From NCBI RefSeq assembly GCF_036711975.1, contig NC_091976.1, forward strand, positions 8,432,001 to 8,496,000: a stretch of DNA of 64,000 bases, given 5' to 3'. A program made the translations under genes and the position numbers. The first letter of the stretch is position 1, and every line of letters begins with the position of its first letter. Origin of the DNA: Onthophagus taurus. Its lineage: Eukaryota; Arthropoda; Insecta; Coleoptera; Scarabaeidae. Below, one piece after another: positions 56,090-64,000 of this stretch. The notes below the pieces were generated by a model, which saw only the letters and a program-made list of their open reading frames with translations, had not been told where the DNA came from and made no database searches.

Positions 56090-56653
56090 TTTTTAAATAA
56101 ATTTTCCCCCCCCTACTAATTTAAATTTCCCTCACAAATAACGACTAAATACCCATAATTCAGTCCACCACAATTTTTCTTACGTCGTGGTTGGACCCGC
56201 ACTTTGCCCCAGAATAAAATCTCATTCTGTAAGTTTATAGTTAGAAACAATTTCAAAGGAATCATTTTTAAAGTTTAACCTTTTCTCTTACAGTATAACT
56301 TTTCAAAACTTTTTGATATCTTAGAAATACAAAAGAATTTTAGCGATGAAACAAGTAAGTAGCCATTTTGACTTCTTCAACGTGACCTTGCAGAAATACA
56401 CCATGTGTTTTTTTAGATTTTTTAATTTTTGGAATAATTTTCGACACGTACAATAATTGTTATTAACATCCCCTAAGGCTTTACATTTTAAATCTAACCG
56501 TTGATCTGTCCAAACTTATATATTTTTGAAATAATCGAATTCATTCGACGATGAACATTTTTCCTTTTTCTGATTTTGTTTCCTAAAAACTTGACGGTAA
56601 ATAATAGATATAATGTTATAACTTAGTCATTACCTTGTTTTTTGTTTCTAGTT

Positions 56654-56694
56654 GTGCCTGAGGAAGAGACTATAAGTCTCGAAACATGTAGCAC
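56654..56694 (+). ncRNA. Hammerhead ribozyme candidate, right arm
   Basis: Order: GTGC (stem I), CTGAGGA core at 56658-56664, one A, GAGAC-TATAA-GTCTC (stem II, five pairs), GAAAC core at 56681-56685, AT loop, GTA (cleavage after A56690), GCAC (stem I partner, four pairs). Stem III is only two pairs, as known for minimal type I hammerheads of Penelope-like elements. The extra A before stem II departs from the textbook core. Confidence 0.6.
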
Positions 56695-56745
56695 TTATAT
56701 AAAAATAAATTTCTTTCATCGTTTCTCTTCGAGTATAATTTTAAT

Positions 56746-57340
56746 ACAACTCACGATGAATTTGGAATCGATCATTGCCAAAAAGTTTTGTAAGATTAAA
56801 TACATACCATCATTAACGAATAAAATAAGTTCAGTATTTAGAGATTATGATTTTGAAGAAATTAAATTTGCAAAATATAATGACAATAAAATTAGCACAT
56901 TGATTTCAAATATGAAAGACAGAATTAAAACGATAGATAAAATCGATACCGTTTACAAGTTAAATTGTACCAACTGTGATAAAGTGTATATTGGAGAATC
57001 AAAACAACACCTAAAAAAGCGAATTCAACAACATCAATACGATTCAAAACAGATTAAAATTAATAATAAAACAGCATTGTGTCATCATGCTGTATTATTA
57101 AACCATAAGTTTGACTTTGAAAACCACAAAATACTTATTACAAATAATAATACCATGACAAGAAAAAATTTTGAATCAATTTATGTATATAACAAAAAAT
57201 ATTAATCATGCAGTCAATGTCAAAACTGATGTTGGGAAGATTGGAGCGCATTACGCGAATATCTTAGATAAATTAAATATATCAAGTGATGTCGTTGAAG
57301 TTAGCAACGGATTCAGAAACGAAATTCACATTTTCACAAC
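56746..57340 (+). pseudogene. Penelope A GIY-YIG endonuclease
   Basis: Reads YIPSLTNKISSVFRDYDFEE, KYNDNKISTLISNMKDRI, VYKLNCTNCDKVYIGESKQH (GIY-YIG, here V-Y-K and Y-I-G) and LKKRIQQHQ. ALCHHAVLLNHKFDFENHKI and RKNFESIY follow. A frameshift near 57180 leads to YITKNINHAVNVKTDVGKIG and YANILDKL. The upstream open frame from 56642 is the arm of Penelope B fused by chance and not part of this gene. Confidence 0.65.
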
Positions 57341-57345
57341 GGACC

Positions 57346-57612
57346 CTCTTAATATGTGAAAAATTCATATTTGTATTGAAAAAGCTTGATGATCCATTAA
57401 GTTCACTCCAAATATCAAAATCACTATTTCGAATAACATATTTAAGCACCACCCGAAAATTCAGAGGATAAAGGGTCGAAATCACCCTCGAAATACGTAA
57501 CAAATTCATAACTTCATAACGTTTCGAATAACATATATTATCTATGAGACACGCGGAGATTACGTTGATAAAAGGGGTGTGTAATAATAGTTGTATATAT
57601 AAATAATTGTAA
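57346..57612. other. No gene seen
   Basis: Transition between the end of Penelope A and the Ulp1-like remnant on the minus strand; no feature recognised. Confidence 0.4.
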
Positions 57613-58484
57613 TTAAAATTGAATTTGATCTAATGTGTAGTGATCTGGATAAACATGATACCTTTCCGTAATATCATAAAACGTTTTATATTGCTCAAAC
57701 AAGCTTGCTTCGTCGTTCATTCCGTAATATTTATGTATAATTTTTAAATTCAGAAATCCTAGAAGAACATATTTCACAAATGCCTTGTCTGCTATATTGG
57801 TTACTGCATTATAGACTGCTGCACTAAATGATATAAACGGAGTTAACATATCCCATTTCAAATGGTACTCTGGTTTATCAACAGAACGGTACCGTTCACA
57901 AAAATCGTTTGTATCTCTTGTATTGTATATTTCTTGTAACTCGTTTTTATAATGAATAACAAAATATTTTAGAGATATATTATCCAACGCAACATTTTTA
58001 ATTGTACTTGATGTCTTGAATAAACCTGACACAAACCTGCTTTATAGTATTGACATGATGGACAACTATAAACAAAGTTGCCAAGTTTAATGGTATCTAT
58101 AGAAATTATATTAGATATGTTCGAGCAACGATCTATATGTAACCATCTGTTACATAAGTTGCAGCCTACATAATTTTCTTCTGATCCTATACTACTTTTA
58201 AAACATTTATCATACATAACGTGAGATGACAGTAATAAAATATTTTGTAAAGAAATTCTGAAAAGGTCAGGATTAAAATTACTTTGTAATAATGATGTTT
58301 GTAAATATTGCAGTGTTTCATTTTTTTGCAAAACCATCATGTACCATATAACATAGATTCCACATTTGATTGAATCCTCAGTCTCTTGGGTAGGATATGC
58401 TACTATTGTTAGTTTCCACTTCCTAGCATTTAGTTTGTCATCGTATAGGTGTAGACGGTCTCTAGTGGAAAATAGTCTTTTCAC
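57613..58484 (-). pseudogene. Ulp1/SENP-like cysteine protease end fused to a PHD-like finger
   Basis: Minus-strand frame 58484-57969 begins KRLFSTRDRLHLYDDKLNAR and KWKLTIVAYPTQETEDSIKC, then CGIYVIWYM. The last part (D-S-x-x-C-G-x-x-V) resembles the catalytic cysteine segment of C48 Ulp1-type proteases; the His and Asp region would lie upstream and is not seen. NYVGCNLCNRWLHIDRCSNI and YSCPSCQYY form a C-x2-C...H...C...C-x2-C PHD-like finger. A frameshift near 58000 leads to the frame 58032-57613, an unrecognised 130-residue tail. Ulp1-like genes are often carried by DNA transposons. Confidence 0.45.
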
Positions 58485-58628
58485 CCTTTTTATAATTTAC
58501 CAGGATTCAAAATACAAATAGAGTTAGTAGTCAAATCTAATATATGTGATAGAATCCATGTTGCAAGATTTATATATAATTAAGAAATAAAAGAAAAATA
58601 ACTTCTTTCTTGCCTTTTTATTAAATTT

Positions 58629-58670
58629 CCTCGGTACCGGTTTCGACTAAACAGTCATCCTCAGCCGAAT
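58629..58670 (-). ncRNA. Hammerhead ribozyme candidate, element C left arm
   Basis: Minus-strand reading: ATTCGG, CTGAGGA, T, GAC-TGTTTA-GTC, GAAAC, CG, GTA, CCGAGG. Identical to the plus-strand motif at 63592-63633. Confidence 0.5.
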
Positions 58671-58899
58671 CTACATATATGTTAAAAAATATTTTACATA
58701 AAAAACTTATTTCTATAATTAATACACTTACGGTCAAATAAATCTAATTATGAAACATTGAGAACACCATATACTTAAAAAACATTACATAAAAAATGGG
58801 AATAATTTGTTAACTTCTATAGTTAGAGTATAAAATTCGTGCTATTTAGTAGTTTGAACATATCCGACGAATTATTTATGCTGAGATAAGTTTGAAAAA

Positions 58900-59110
58900 T
58901 CAGTAATAAAATTTTTTTTCCTCTTTGTAACTCGATCCGGGGACATATTGTATAGCGTTACAATTAGAGCAACTGATCAAATAAATTCCAGTCTCATTCT
59001 CAATGTTGTAATCATTAAAATGGTAATTAGACAATAATTTATCAATTGAACTATTGTTAGAAAAAGAAAGGGCAGTATTATAAGAAGCAAAGATTTTTTT
59101 AGTAGAAAAA
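58900..59110 (-). pseudogene. Penelope C endonuclease fragment
   Basis: Minus-strand frame: LAFSTKKIFASYNTALSFSN, DKLLSNYHFNDYNIENETGI and YLISCSNCNAIQYVPGS, i.e. the start of a GIY-YIG domain (G-I-Y, then Y-V). It ends in a stop after YKEEKKFYY, losing the arginine and glutamate of the nuclease. The adjacent left arm is in the correct position for its 3' terminal repeat. Confidence 0.5.
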
Positions 59111-59116
59111 GCTAGG

Positions 59117-59316
59117 GGAGTGATGGTTTAAATACCCTTTATAACCGAACAAAGGAATTTAACCATATTTTTGAGTTAGCAAAGTACAATAAATTCCCAA
59201 TTCATATCATTAAAAATTTAATAAGAAAAATTAATATAACATTAGATCCAGTTTATTCGAAAACACCCAATTCTAAAATATTCAAATCCATACTAAGAGA
59301 GGAGACCTCAAGTTAA
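59117..59316 (+). pseudogene. Penelope-like fragment, post-polymerase type
   Basis: Plus-strand frame reads LYNRTKEFNHIFELAKYNKF and HIIKNLIRKINI, resembling the E-x-x-x-I-x-x-I-A-x-x-N-x-(Y/F) segment before the endonuclease of Penelope-like proteins. Orientation is opposite to the fragment at 58900-59110, so it belongs to another copy or to an inverted join. It ends at TAA near 59315. Confidence 0.35.
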
Positions 59317-59318
59317 GT

Positions 59319-59600
59319 TTGGATTTAATGTTTGGTGCGGTGTCATTTGTTCAAGAATTCTTGGTCCGTACATTTTTTTATGATACATTAAACGGAGATC
59401 GTTATCTTCACTTTCTACAGAACGAGTTCAGTAATATGTTGGATGGATTGCTCCTGCAGACACGTCATTTGTTTAAATGGTTTCAACGCGACGGGGGACC
59501 ACCACTTATTAAGCTAGCGATACGAAATCATGGAAACTTACGTTTGCAAACGTATCTATCAATTGTTTCCATAGCATACTACCTGAAGAGTTTTCCAATT
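59319..59600 (+). pseudogene. mariner-type transposase fragment, central region
   Basis: Reads FVQEFLVRTFFYDTLNGDRY, LHFLQNEFSNMLDGLLLQTR and WFQRDGGPPLIKLAIRNHGN. The pattern G-P-x-F-F-x-x-x-L-N-G-x-R-Y-L-x-F-L-Q followed by W-F-Q-(H)-D-G-(A)-P-P is that of insect mariner-related transposases around the second catalytic D, retained here. The rest is degraded. Confidence 0.55.
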
Positions 59601-59699
59601 AAAAGAATAAACGGCTATAATTTATTTATTAATACAAATATCTATGTCAAGTGGTATATCGTTAGAATCGTTGAGAAAAGGCCTTATTTATAAAGTCAT

Positions 59700-61216
59700 G
59701 GTCAACTATGGTTTCCATTAGAAAAATTACAAGTTTGTGTCATAACTCAAAAATTATTGCTTATATGTAACGCCAATACACGTACTGGGACTATCAGTCC
59801 CATAGCAGAAAACAGCTCAATTTTTGTTGCTCTAGCAACGTTGTACGTAGCACAATTTGTCCACTACATCTACTCCAGATTTTGTACTATTATAGTATTT
59901 GATAATTTCCGGTTTCCGTGGTCTATTAGTTGCCACTTCATTGTTTGACGTATGCAAGCTGGATAGCAATACAATAGTCTTACCCTTCTTTGGTGCGTAG
60001 GAGACAAGGGTTTCGTTTCTTGTGTAACCGAAAATGCTGTCATACTGTGCTCTACGTTTTGGCAAAGCAAAACTTGGTGGTAATTCTCTCTTGTTTTTTC
60101 GGACAGTTCCAACGTATGATATTTTCTTCTTTTCCAAAACTTTTACAAGTTTCAAACTTGTAAATCAATTGTCTGCGGTAATGTTTCTTCCGCTTCCATA
60201 AATTGACTCTGAAATTCGCATGATAATATCTTCCGCAGAATTACTTTTTTTGTAAGGTCCGTCAGGTTGTTGGCCGCAATAGATCTCCATGTTGGCTGCA
60301 TAAAAAAGTTTTGCGTCAGCAAGACAAAAGATTTTTATACCATATTTTGTTGGCTTTGACGATATATATTGCCGGAAACCACAATGACCACGAAATGCTG
60401 GAAGCATCTCATCAATAGTGACGTTTTCGCCTAAATTGTAATGTAATTTGCTGTTCTCAATAAATAAAACAAATATTTCACGAACCTACGCTAACTTGTC
60501 AGTTTCACACCTTCTTTGTCGTGTAGATCGGTCATCAAATCGGATGCATCGCATAAGGAAACGCAATCGTGAAATTGACATAACCATTCTAAAGATGTCG
60601 AGCCATCAGTTGCCCAAAAATCACAAATATTTTGGTGACCGCCTCGAAAAACTCCTGCCAAGTATAACAACCCCAGTAAAGCTTCAATTTCAATAATGTC
60701 AGTGGGGTTGCAATCTCGATCGCGGACAAATTTTTCTTTTATATTCAATATGTACTTATTTGTACTGTCAACTATGATGCTCAATATATTATTATCAAAA
60801 AATAACTTCCAACAATCTTGTTCGCATTTAGCGTCTTTTGCAAATCTACCTACTACGCCGGGTAATTTTACTAAAACATTATATGGGCGTGCCTGAGTTC
60901 GTTTCCATGGTGCCGTTTTCCATTGTGTTCCATCTTTACCTACCAAAAGTTTATCTTTGCAACGAATCATTTATCCAAAGAAACTACGTTTACTTACCGA
61001 TATAATAACCAGCTTCTTGATCTTCATCATCCTCATTTTCATCATCGTCGTCCATGTCATGATCCGTATCAGAGTCAACAGGTCTCTGTTCAATGTTATC
61101 TTCAGTTTCTGAATCATCTGATTCTTTGAAATCGTTATCCGGTAAAGTCACATTTTCGTCAATTTCTTTAAAAACTAAGCGAATTAGCTGATCTACATCA
61201 GCGGCATTACCAAAGT
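59700..61216 (-). pseudogene. piggyBac-type transposase, broken and 5'-interrupted
   Basis: On the minus strand: an acidic leader (EDNIEQRPVDSDTDHDMDDD, 61020-61210), then GTQWKTAPWKRTQARPYNVL, NNILSIIVDSTNKYI and ALLGLLYLAGV (frame 60970-60491). After a break come VTIDEMLPAFRGHCGFRQYI (first catalytic D region), KYGIKIFCLADAKLFYAANM (second D) and EIYCGQQ (60420-60165). The last frame, from 60155, has YVGTVRKNKRELPPS and KSGVDVVDKLC. These are the piggyBac DDE-D landmarks in order. Two frame breaks exist. LINE E is inserted upstream at 61217, cutting off the N-terminal end; TTAA-bordered ends were not located. Confidence 0.75.
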
Positions 61217-63055
61217 CATTTATTTATTTATTTATTACATATTCGGGATGCATACGGGGAGAATATCCCCAACAAAGCATCCTCATAATAACGAAAATAA
61301 AGCGATCAACAAAACATCCGCTATACATTAGTTAGTACATATTTTCTAAAAGAGCGCAAGGAAACGTCAAAGAGAGGTACATGGTTGAAGCCTTGGTTAT
61401 AGGAATTAAGAATTAGAAACTAATGGAGAGCTTTGGTAAAGGTTGGTGTTAGATCTATCAAGACGAAATGTAGCGTTGAAACGTATAACCCGTTGCGGTA
61501 CATTGAAACTCAACTCAGGCAGAAGATCGGGGGTATGCAGCATGCCATTAACAAGCTTGAAGAGGAAGATCAAGTCAGCAACAATTCGACGCTGCTGCAG
61601 TGACAACAAGTTGAAGACCACGCAACGCCTATCGTAATCGCAGTAAGGAAGATGAAATTTATGTGCCAAATAACGTACAAAGCGTCGCTGAATAGCTTCA
61701 ATACGACCACGATACACCGCATACATGGGGTTCCATATTACGGAACCATAACAAAGCACACTGTTGACAAATGCCAAATAAAGGGTTTTTATACACAAAA
61801 AATTCGTGAAATTCTTACTGACCTTACTGATGAAATCGCAACTTGGAATCCAATATGATGCCAAGATGTTTACTTTATAAGTGGGCGGGATAGCAGCACC
61901 GTTAAAGTTGTAAGGAAAGTTAAGAGGATAACGTTTCCTAGTAAATGTAATTTTTTGGCATTTGTCATAATTTAGGTGCAGTTTGTTGAGGCGACAGTAC
62001 TCATGCAGGCGGTCAAGATCCTCCTGTAGTCTAAGGCAGTCCAGATTAGACCCGATCCTTGTGAATATTTTATTATCGTCGGCATAGAGTAGAAACTTAG
62101 AAAATATAAAACACGAAGAAATATCATTTATGTACATTACGAATAGTAAGGGTCCAAGATGACTGCCCTGAGGCACACCGGATGTGATAGGTTTGTAGCC
62201 AGATATAAAGCTACCAATCCTAACTGCTTGACTTCGGTTAGATAAATACGACATAATCCAGTGAACAAGACCATCTGGAATATCAAAGGAGAAAAGTTTC
62301 TGTACAAGAATAGTATGATCGATTTTGTCGAAGGCTTTGGAGTAATCGGTGTAGATTGCGTCAATCTGAATATCCTCGTTTAAAGCAGAATGAATAAAAT
62401 TTACATAAGACAACAAATTAGACTCCACCGATCGCCCAGACAGAAAACCATGTTGTTCATTGATTATAGAGTGAGAAATAGACAGACCAAGATATTCGTG
62501 GACAATTTTTTCAAATACCTTGGGGATAGCTGAAAGGATAGAAATAGGACGGTAATTGGATACCAACTGTTTAACAACGGATTTAAATATTGGAATAACG
62601 AAAGCCGTTTTCCACATACTTGGGAAAACACCTTCAAGTAAGGACTTCGAAAAAATACGAAACAGTGGCATTGACAGCTCAGTAGCAAACTCTTTTAAGA
62701 ATAAAGATGGAATACCATCCGGGCCAGGACTAAACGACTGGTCAAGATGCAACAGAACGTTATGAATTGCATTAGCGGAAAACCACGGCAAAACCCCAGA
62801 GCCATGGGCAATCACTGAGCTGTCGATTGTGCCATCTACAAAAACAGACGAGAAGTAATCCGAGAAAGCACAAGAGATCGCAGAACATGAGTCAACTATG
62901 GTTCCATCAAAGGAAGTCATTGAGGCTGGCATGCCAGATGAGGAACCACTTTTGCCATTAACAAACGATCATATCTTCTTTGGTTTCCCCAACACATCTG
63001 CCTGAATGGAACTCAGATAAGCTCTGTAATCAGCAGCTATCAATTTTGGAGAACG
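61217..63055 (-). mobile_element. LINE E, 5'-truncated (CR1/Jockey group)
   Basis: The 3' end is at the left with a (TAAA)n tail on the minus strand (61217-61240) inside piggyBac. Coding similarity to LINE polymerases runs rightward to about 63055 (AADYRAYLSSIQADVLGKPK). Its coding frame is one of the least damaged of the window's LINEs. Confidence 0.7.
61406..63050 (-). pseudogene. LINE E reverse transcriptase
   Basis: The frame from the ATG at 62932 is open for 508 codons: FSPGPDGIPSLFLKE, FVIPIFKSVVKQLVSNYRPI, EQHGFLSGRSVESNLLSY, AIYTDYSKAFDKIDH (motif A), SGVPQGSHLGPLLFVMYIND (motif B), FLLYADDNKIFTRI (catalytic box) and LQQRRIVADLIFLFKLVNGM. Upstream the same frame continues (SPKLIAADYRAYLSSIQ, GKPKKI) but meets TGA at 62966-62968, where related LINEs have tryptophan, then SFVNGKSG. 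The ATG is therefore not the native start. The endonuclease is missing. Confidence 0.75.
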
Positions 63056-63491
63056 TTACTCCAAAATTTATAAATATACACAATTTTATGTATTCCCGCT
63101 ATCTGATATGCATGTCAGTTTTATTTTTATCGCGCATACTCCATCCTCCGTCTTCCGTATTTTCTTCACCAACTTCATATGTCATCGTCTTATCGTTTTG
63201 TTATCATGTCATGTCCGTTTGGTTTAAGTTTTCATTTTTAATCTGTTAACATCTGTTTATCAAAGTGTTTTTATCTTTTTACTTCATCACGTAATTGGTC
63301 ACTTTTTGCTGTTTTTTCATGTTTTACATTTATTTTAATTTTACTTCTCTCACACAACATAACATAACCCCATTTTGGATTTTGAATCCCTCTTCTTTGG
63401 ATTTGATTGTTTGATATATTTTTTGAGAAAGCTAATATACCTTCCATTATTTTCACTAAAATTTTTATGCATGATTTATTTCATAATGATG
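63056..63491. other. Presumed Penelope terminal-repeat sequence
   Basis: T-rich sequence between LINE E and the right arm of element C. It includes ACTTCTCTCACACAACATAAC and no reading frame. Position suggests terminal-repeat or leader sequence, not verified by a second copy. Confidence 0.35.
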
Positions 63492-63591
63492 ATGGTGTTC
63501 TCAATGTTTCATAATTAGATTTATTTGACCATAAGTGTATTAATTATAGAAATAAGTTTTTTATGTAAAATATTTTTTAACATATATGTAG

Positions 63592-63633
63592 ATTCGGCTG
63601 AGGATGACTGTTTAGTCGAAACCGGTACCGAGG
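63592..63633 (+). ncRNA. Hammerhead ribozyme candidate, element C right arm
   Basis: ATTCGG (stem I), CTGAGGA core 63598-63604, T, GAC-TGTTTA-GTC (stem II, three pairs), GAAAC 63618-63622, CG, GTA (cleavage after A63627), CCGAGG (stem I partner: C-G, C-G, G-C, A-U, then G-U). Same layout as the motif at 56654-56694 in a different family. Confidence 0.5.
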
Positions 63634-63690
63634 AAGTTTAATAAAAAAGCAAGGAAAAAGTTATTTTTCTATTATGTCTTAAATCTAATA

Positions 63691-64000
63691 TAATTAATAT
63701 CCAATGATTGTTGTTACAATTGTGGGGCAACAGAATAAAACGGATTTCTTTAAGTGGTTTTATAAAAGGTAAAAATTTAAACGAATTCTTTATCTGATCT
63801 GAAAACAAAATTTAGACGGATATTGTGTCGATGTAATAAATGTCTTCGCGGTCTTTAAAAAAAGTAAATGCCAGAGAATCTATGCAATAAACTGCAACCC
63901 ATGAACTTGTGTACAAGGTGGGCAAATTTGGGTGTTATTATAGGCTATCTCAGAAACTATAAGAGATACGAAAAAAGTAGGTGCCATGTCCCGGTCTCTT
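63691..64000. other. No gene seen
   Basis: AT-rich sequence to the window end with no recognised feature. Confidence 0.4.

Larger units (their letters stand above)
53543..56739 (-). mobile_element. Penelope-like element B with inverted 0.8-kb arms
   Basis: Arms of about 797 bp (53543-54340 and 55946-56739) are almost perfect inverse copies, including long A/T runs. They enclose a minus-strand reverse-transcriptase/GIY-YIG gene. The frame begins at the arm junction, so the copy is 5'-truncated and joined to an inverted terminal repeat, an arrangement known for Penelope elements. Each arm contains one hammerhead-like motif. It was inserted into Penelope A. Confidence 0.75.
51110..57345 (+). 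mobile_element. Penelope-like element A, old, split in three
   Basis: Plus-strand pieces at 51135-51345, 53400-53540 and 56746-57340 read in order as the region after the reverse transcriptase, a linker and the GIY-YIG endonuclease of one Penelope-like element. The gaps are LINE F and Penelope element B. The reverse transcriptase itself is not in the window. Confidence 0.55.
58578..63690. mobile_element. Inverted Penelope terminal pair (element C) enclosing other elements
   Basis: About 190-200 bp at 58578-58771 and 63492-63690 are inverse copies, containing CCGGTACCGAGG, GATTCGGCTGAGGATGACTG and TTTTTTATGTAAAATATTTT. Each carries a hammerhead-like motif. Penelope protein fragments lie just inside the left arm. 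Mariner, piggyBac and LINE E remains fill the centre, so the arms may come from one element split by later insertions or from two oppositely oriented ones. Confidence 0.55.

Noticed and set aside
56642-56745. Native N-terminus (MFLVVPEEETISLET) for the Penelope A endonuclease
   Set aside because: The same residues arise from the other arm at 53640; they are the translated hammerhead region of element B fused by chance.

Overview
The window looks like a transposon graveyard from an arthropod, most likely an insect genome. It is AT-rich, has spliceosomal introns, and carries families typical of insects: Penelope-like, BEL/Pao, Gypsy, CR1/Jockey-group LINEs, piggyBac, Tc1/mariner, Transib and P-like elements. 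I saw no single-copy cellular gene, rRNA or true tRNA gene. Nearly every coding signal is a mobile-element protein, mostly broken. The exceptions are an intact THAP-protein reading frame in a P-like element, an almost intact BEL/Pao polyprotein and a long Penelope reverse transcriptase.

Layout. 1-4.3 kb: AT-rich sequence, an old inverted pair, and a first P-like element (1800-4289, 8-bp target duplication). 4.3-12.3 kb: sparse sequence with a MITE, LINE 3' ends, a hairpin, a Penelope terminal fragment and a pogo/CENP-B-type transposase start. 12.3-28.6 kb: one old PHD-finger LINE (LINE A) split by a foldback element with 9-bp target duplication (12496-15117), a second P-like element (15410-17871), an unidentified insertion in ORF1 and a 6-kb composite insertion in its reverse transcriptase. 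The composite holds Transib remains, a 1.4-kb foldback and a Tc1-like element. 28.6-31.7 kb: 3' part of a Gypsy element interrupted by a DDE transposon with perfect 34-bp inverted repeats. 31.7-35.2 kb: another LINE hit by a tRNA-derived SINE, then gag-like relics. 35.2-41.5 kb: a full BEL/Pao element with 340-bp LTRs. 42.2-45.4 kb: an intron-containing Mutator-like/YqaJ gene remnant followed by a 106-bp element sharing its ends with the 12.5-kb foldback. 46.3-51.1 kb: a mariner transposase split by LINE D. 51.1-57.3 kb: Penelope copy A, split by LINE F and by Penelope copy B. 57.6-58.5 kb: an Ulp1-like/PHD gene remnant. 58.6-63.7 kb: a Penelope terminal inverted pair enclosing mariner, piggyBac and LINE E remains.

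Main points. (1) The P-like elements carry a small four-exon gene for a THAP-plus-coiled-coil protein without a transposase catalytic domain, open in copy 2. (2) Both Penelope inverted pairs carry sequences that fold as minimal type I hammerhead ribozymes, one per arm. (3) Two non-autonomous elements with the same ends each have perfect 9-bp target duplications; one lies next to a Mutator-like/YqaJ gene remnant. (4) Nesting order can be read from interrupted reading frames. All identifications come from reading the sequence; no database search was possible.
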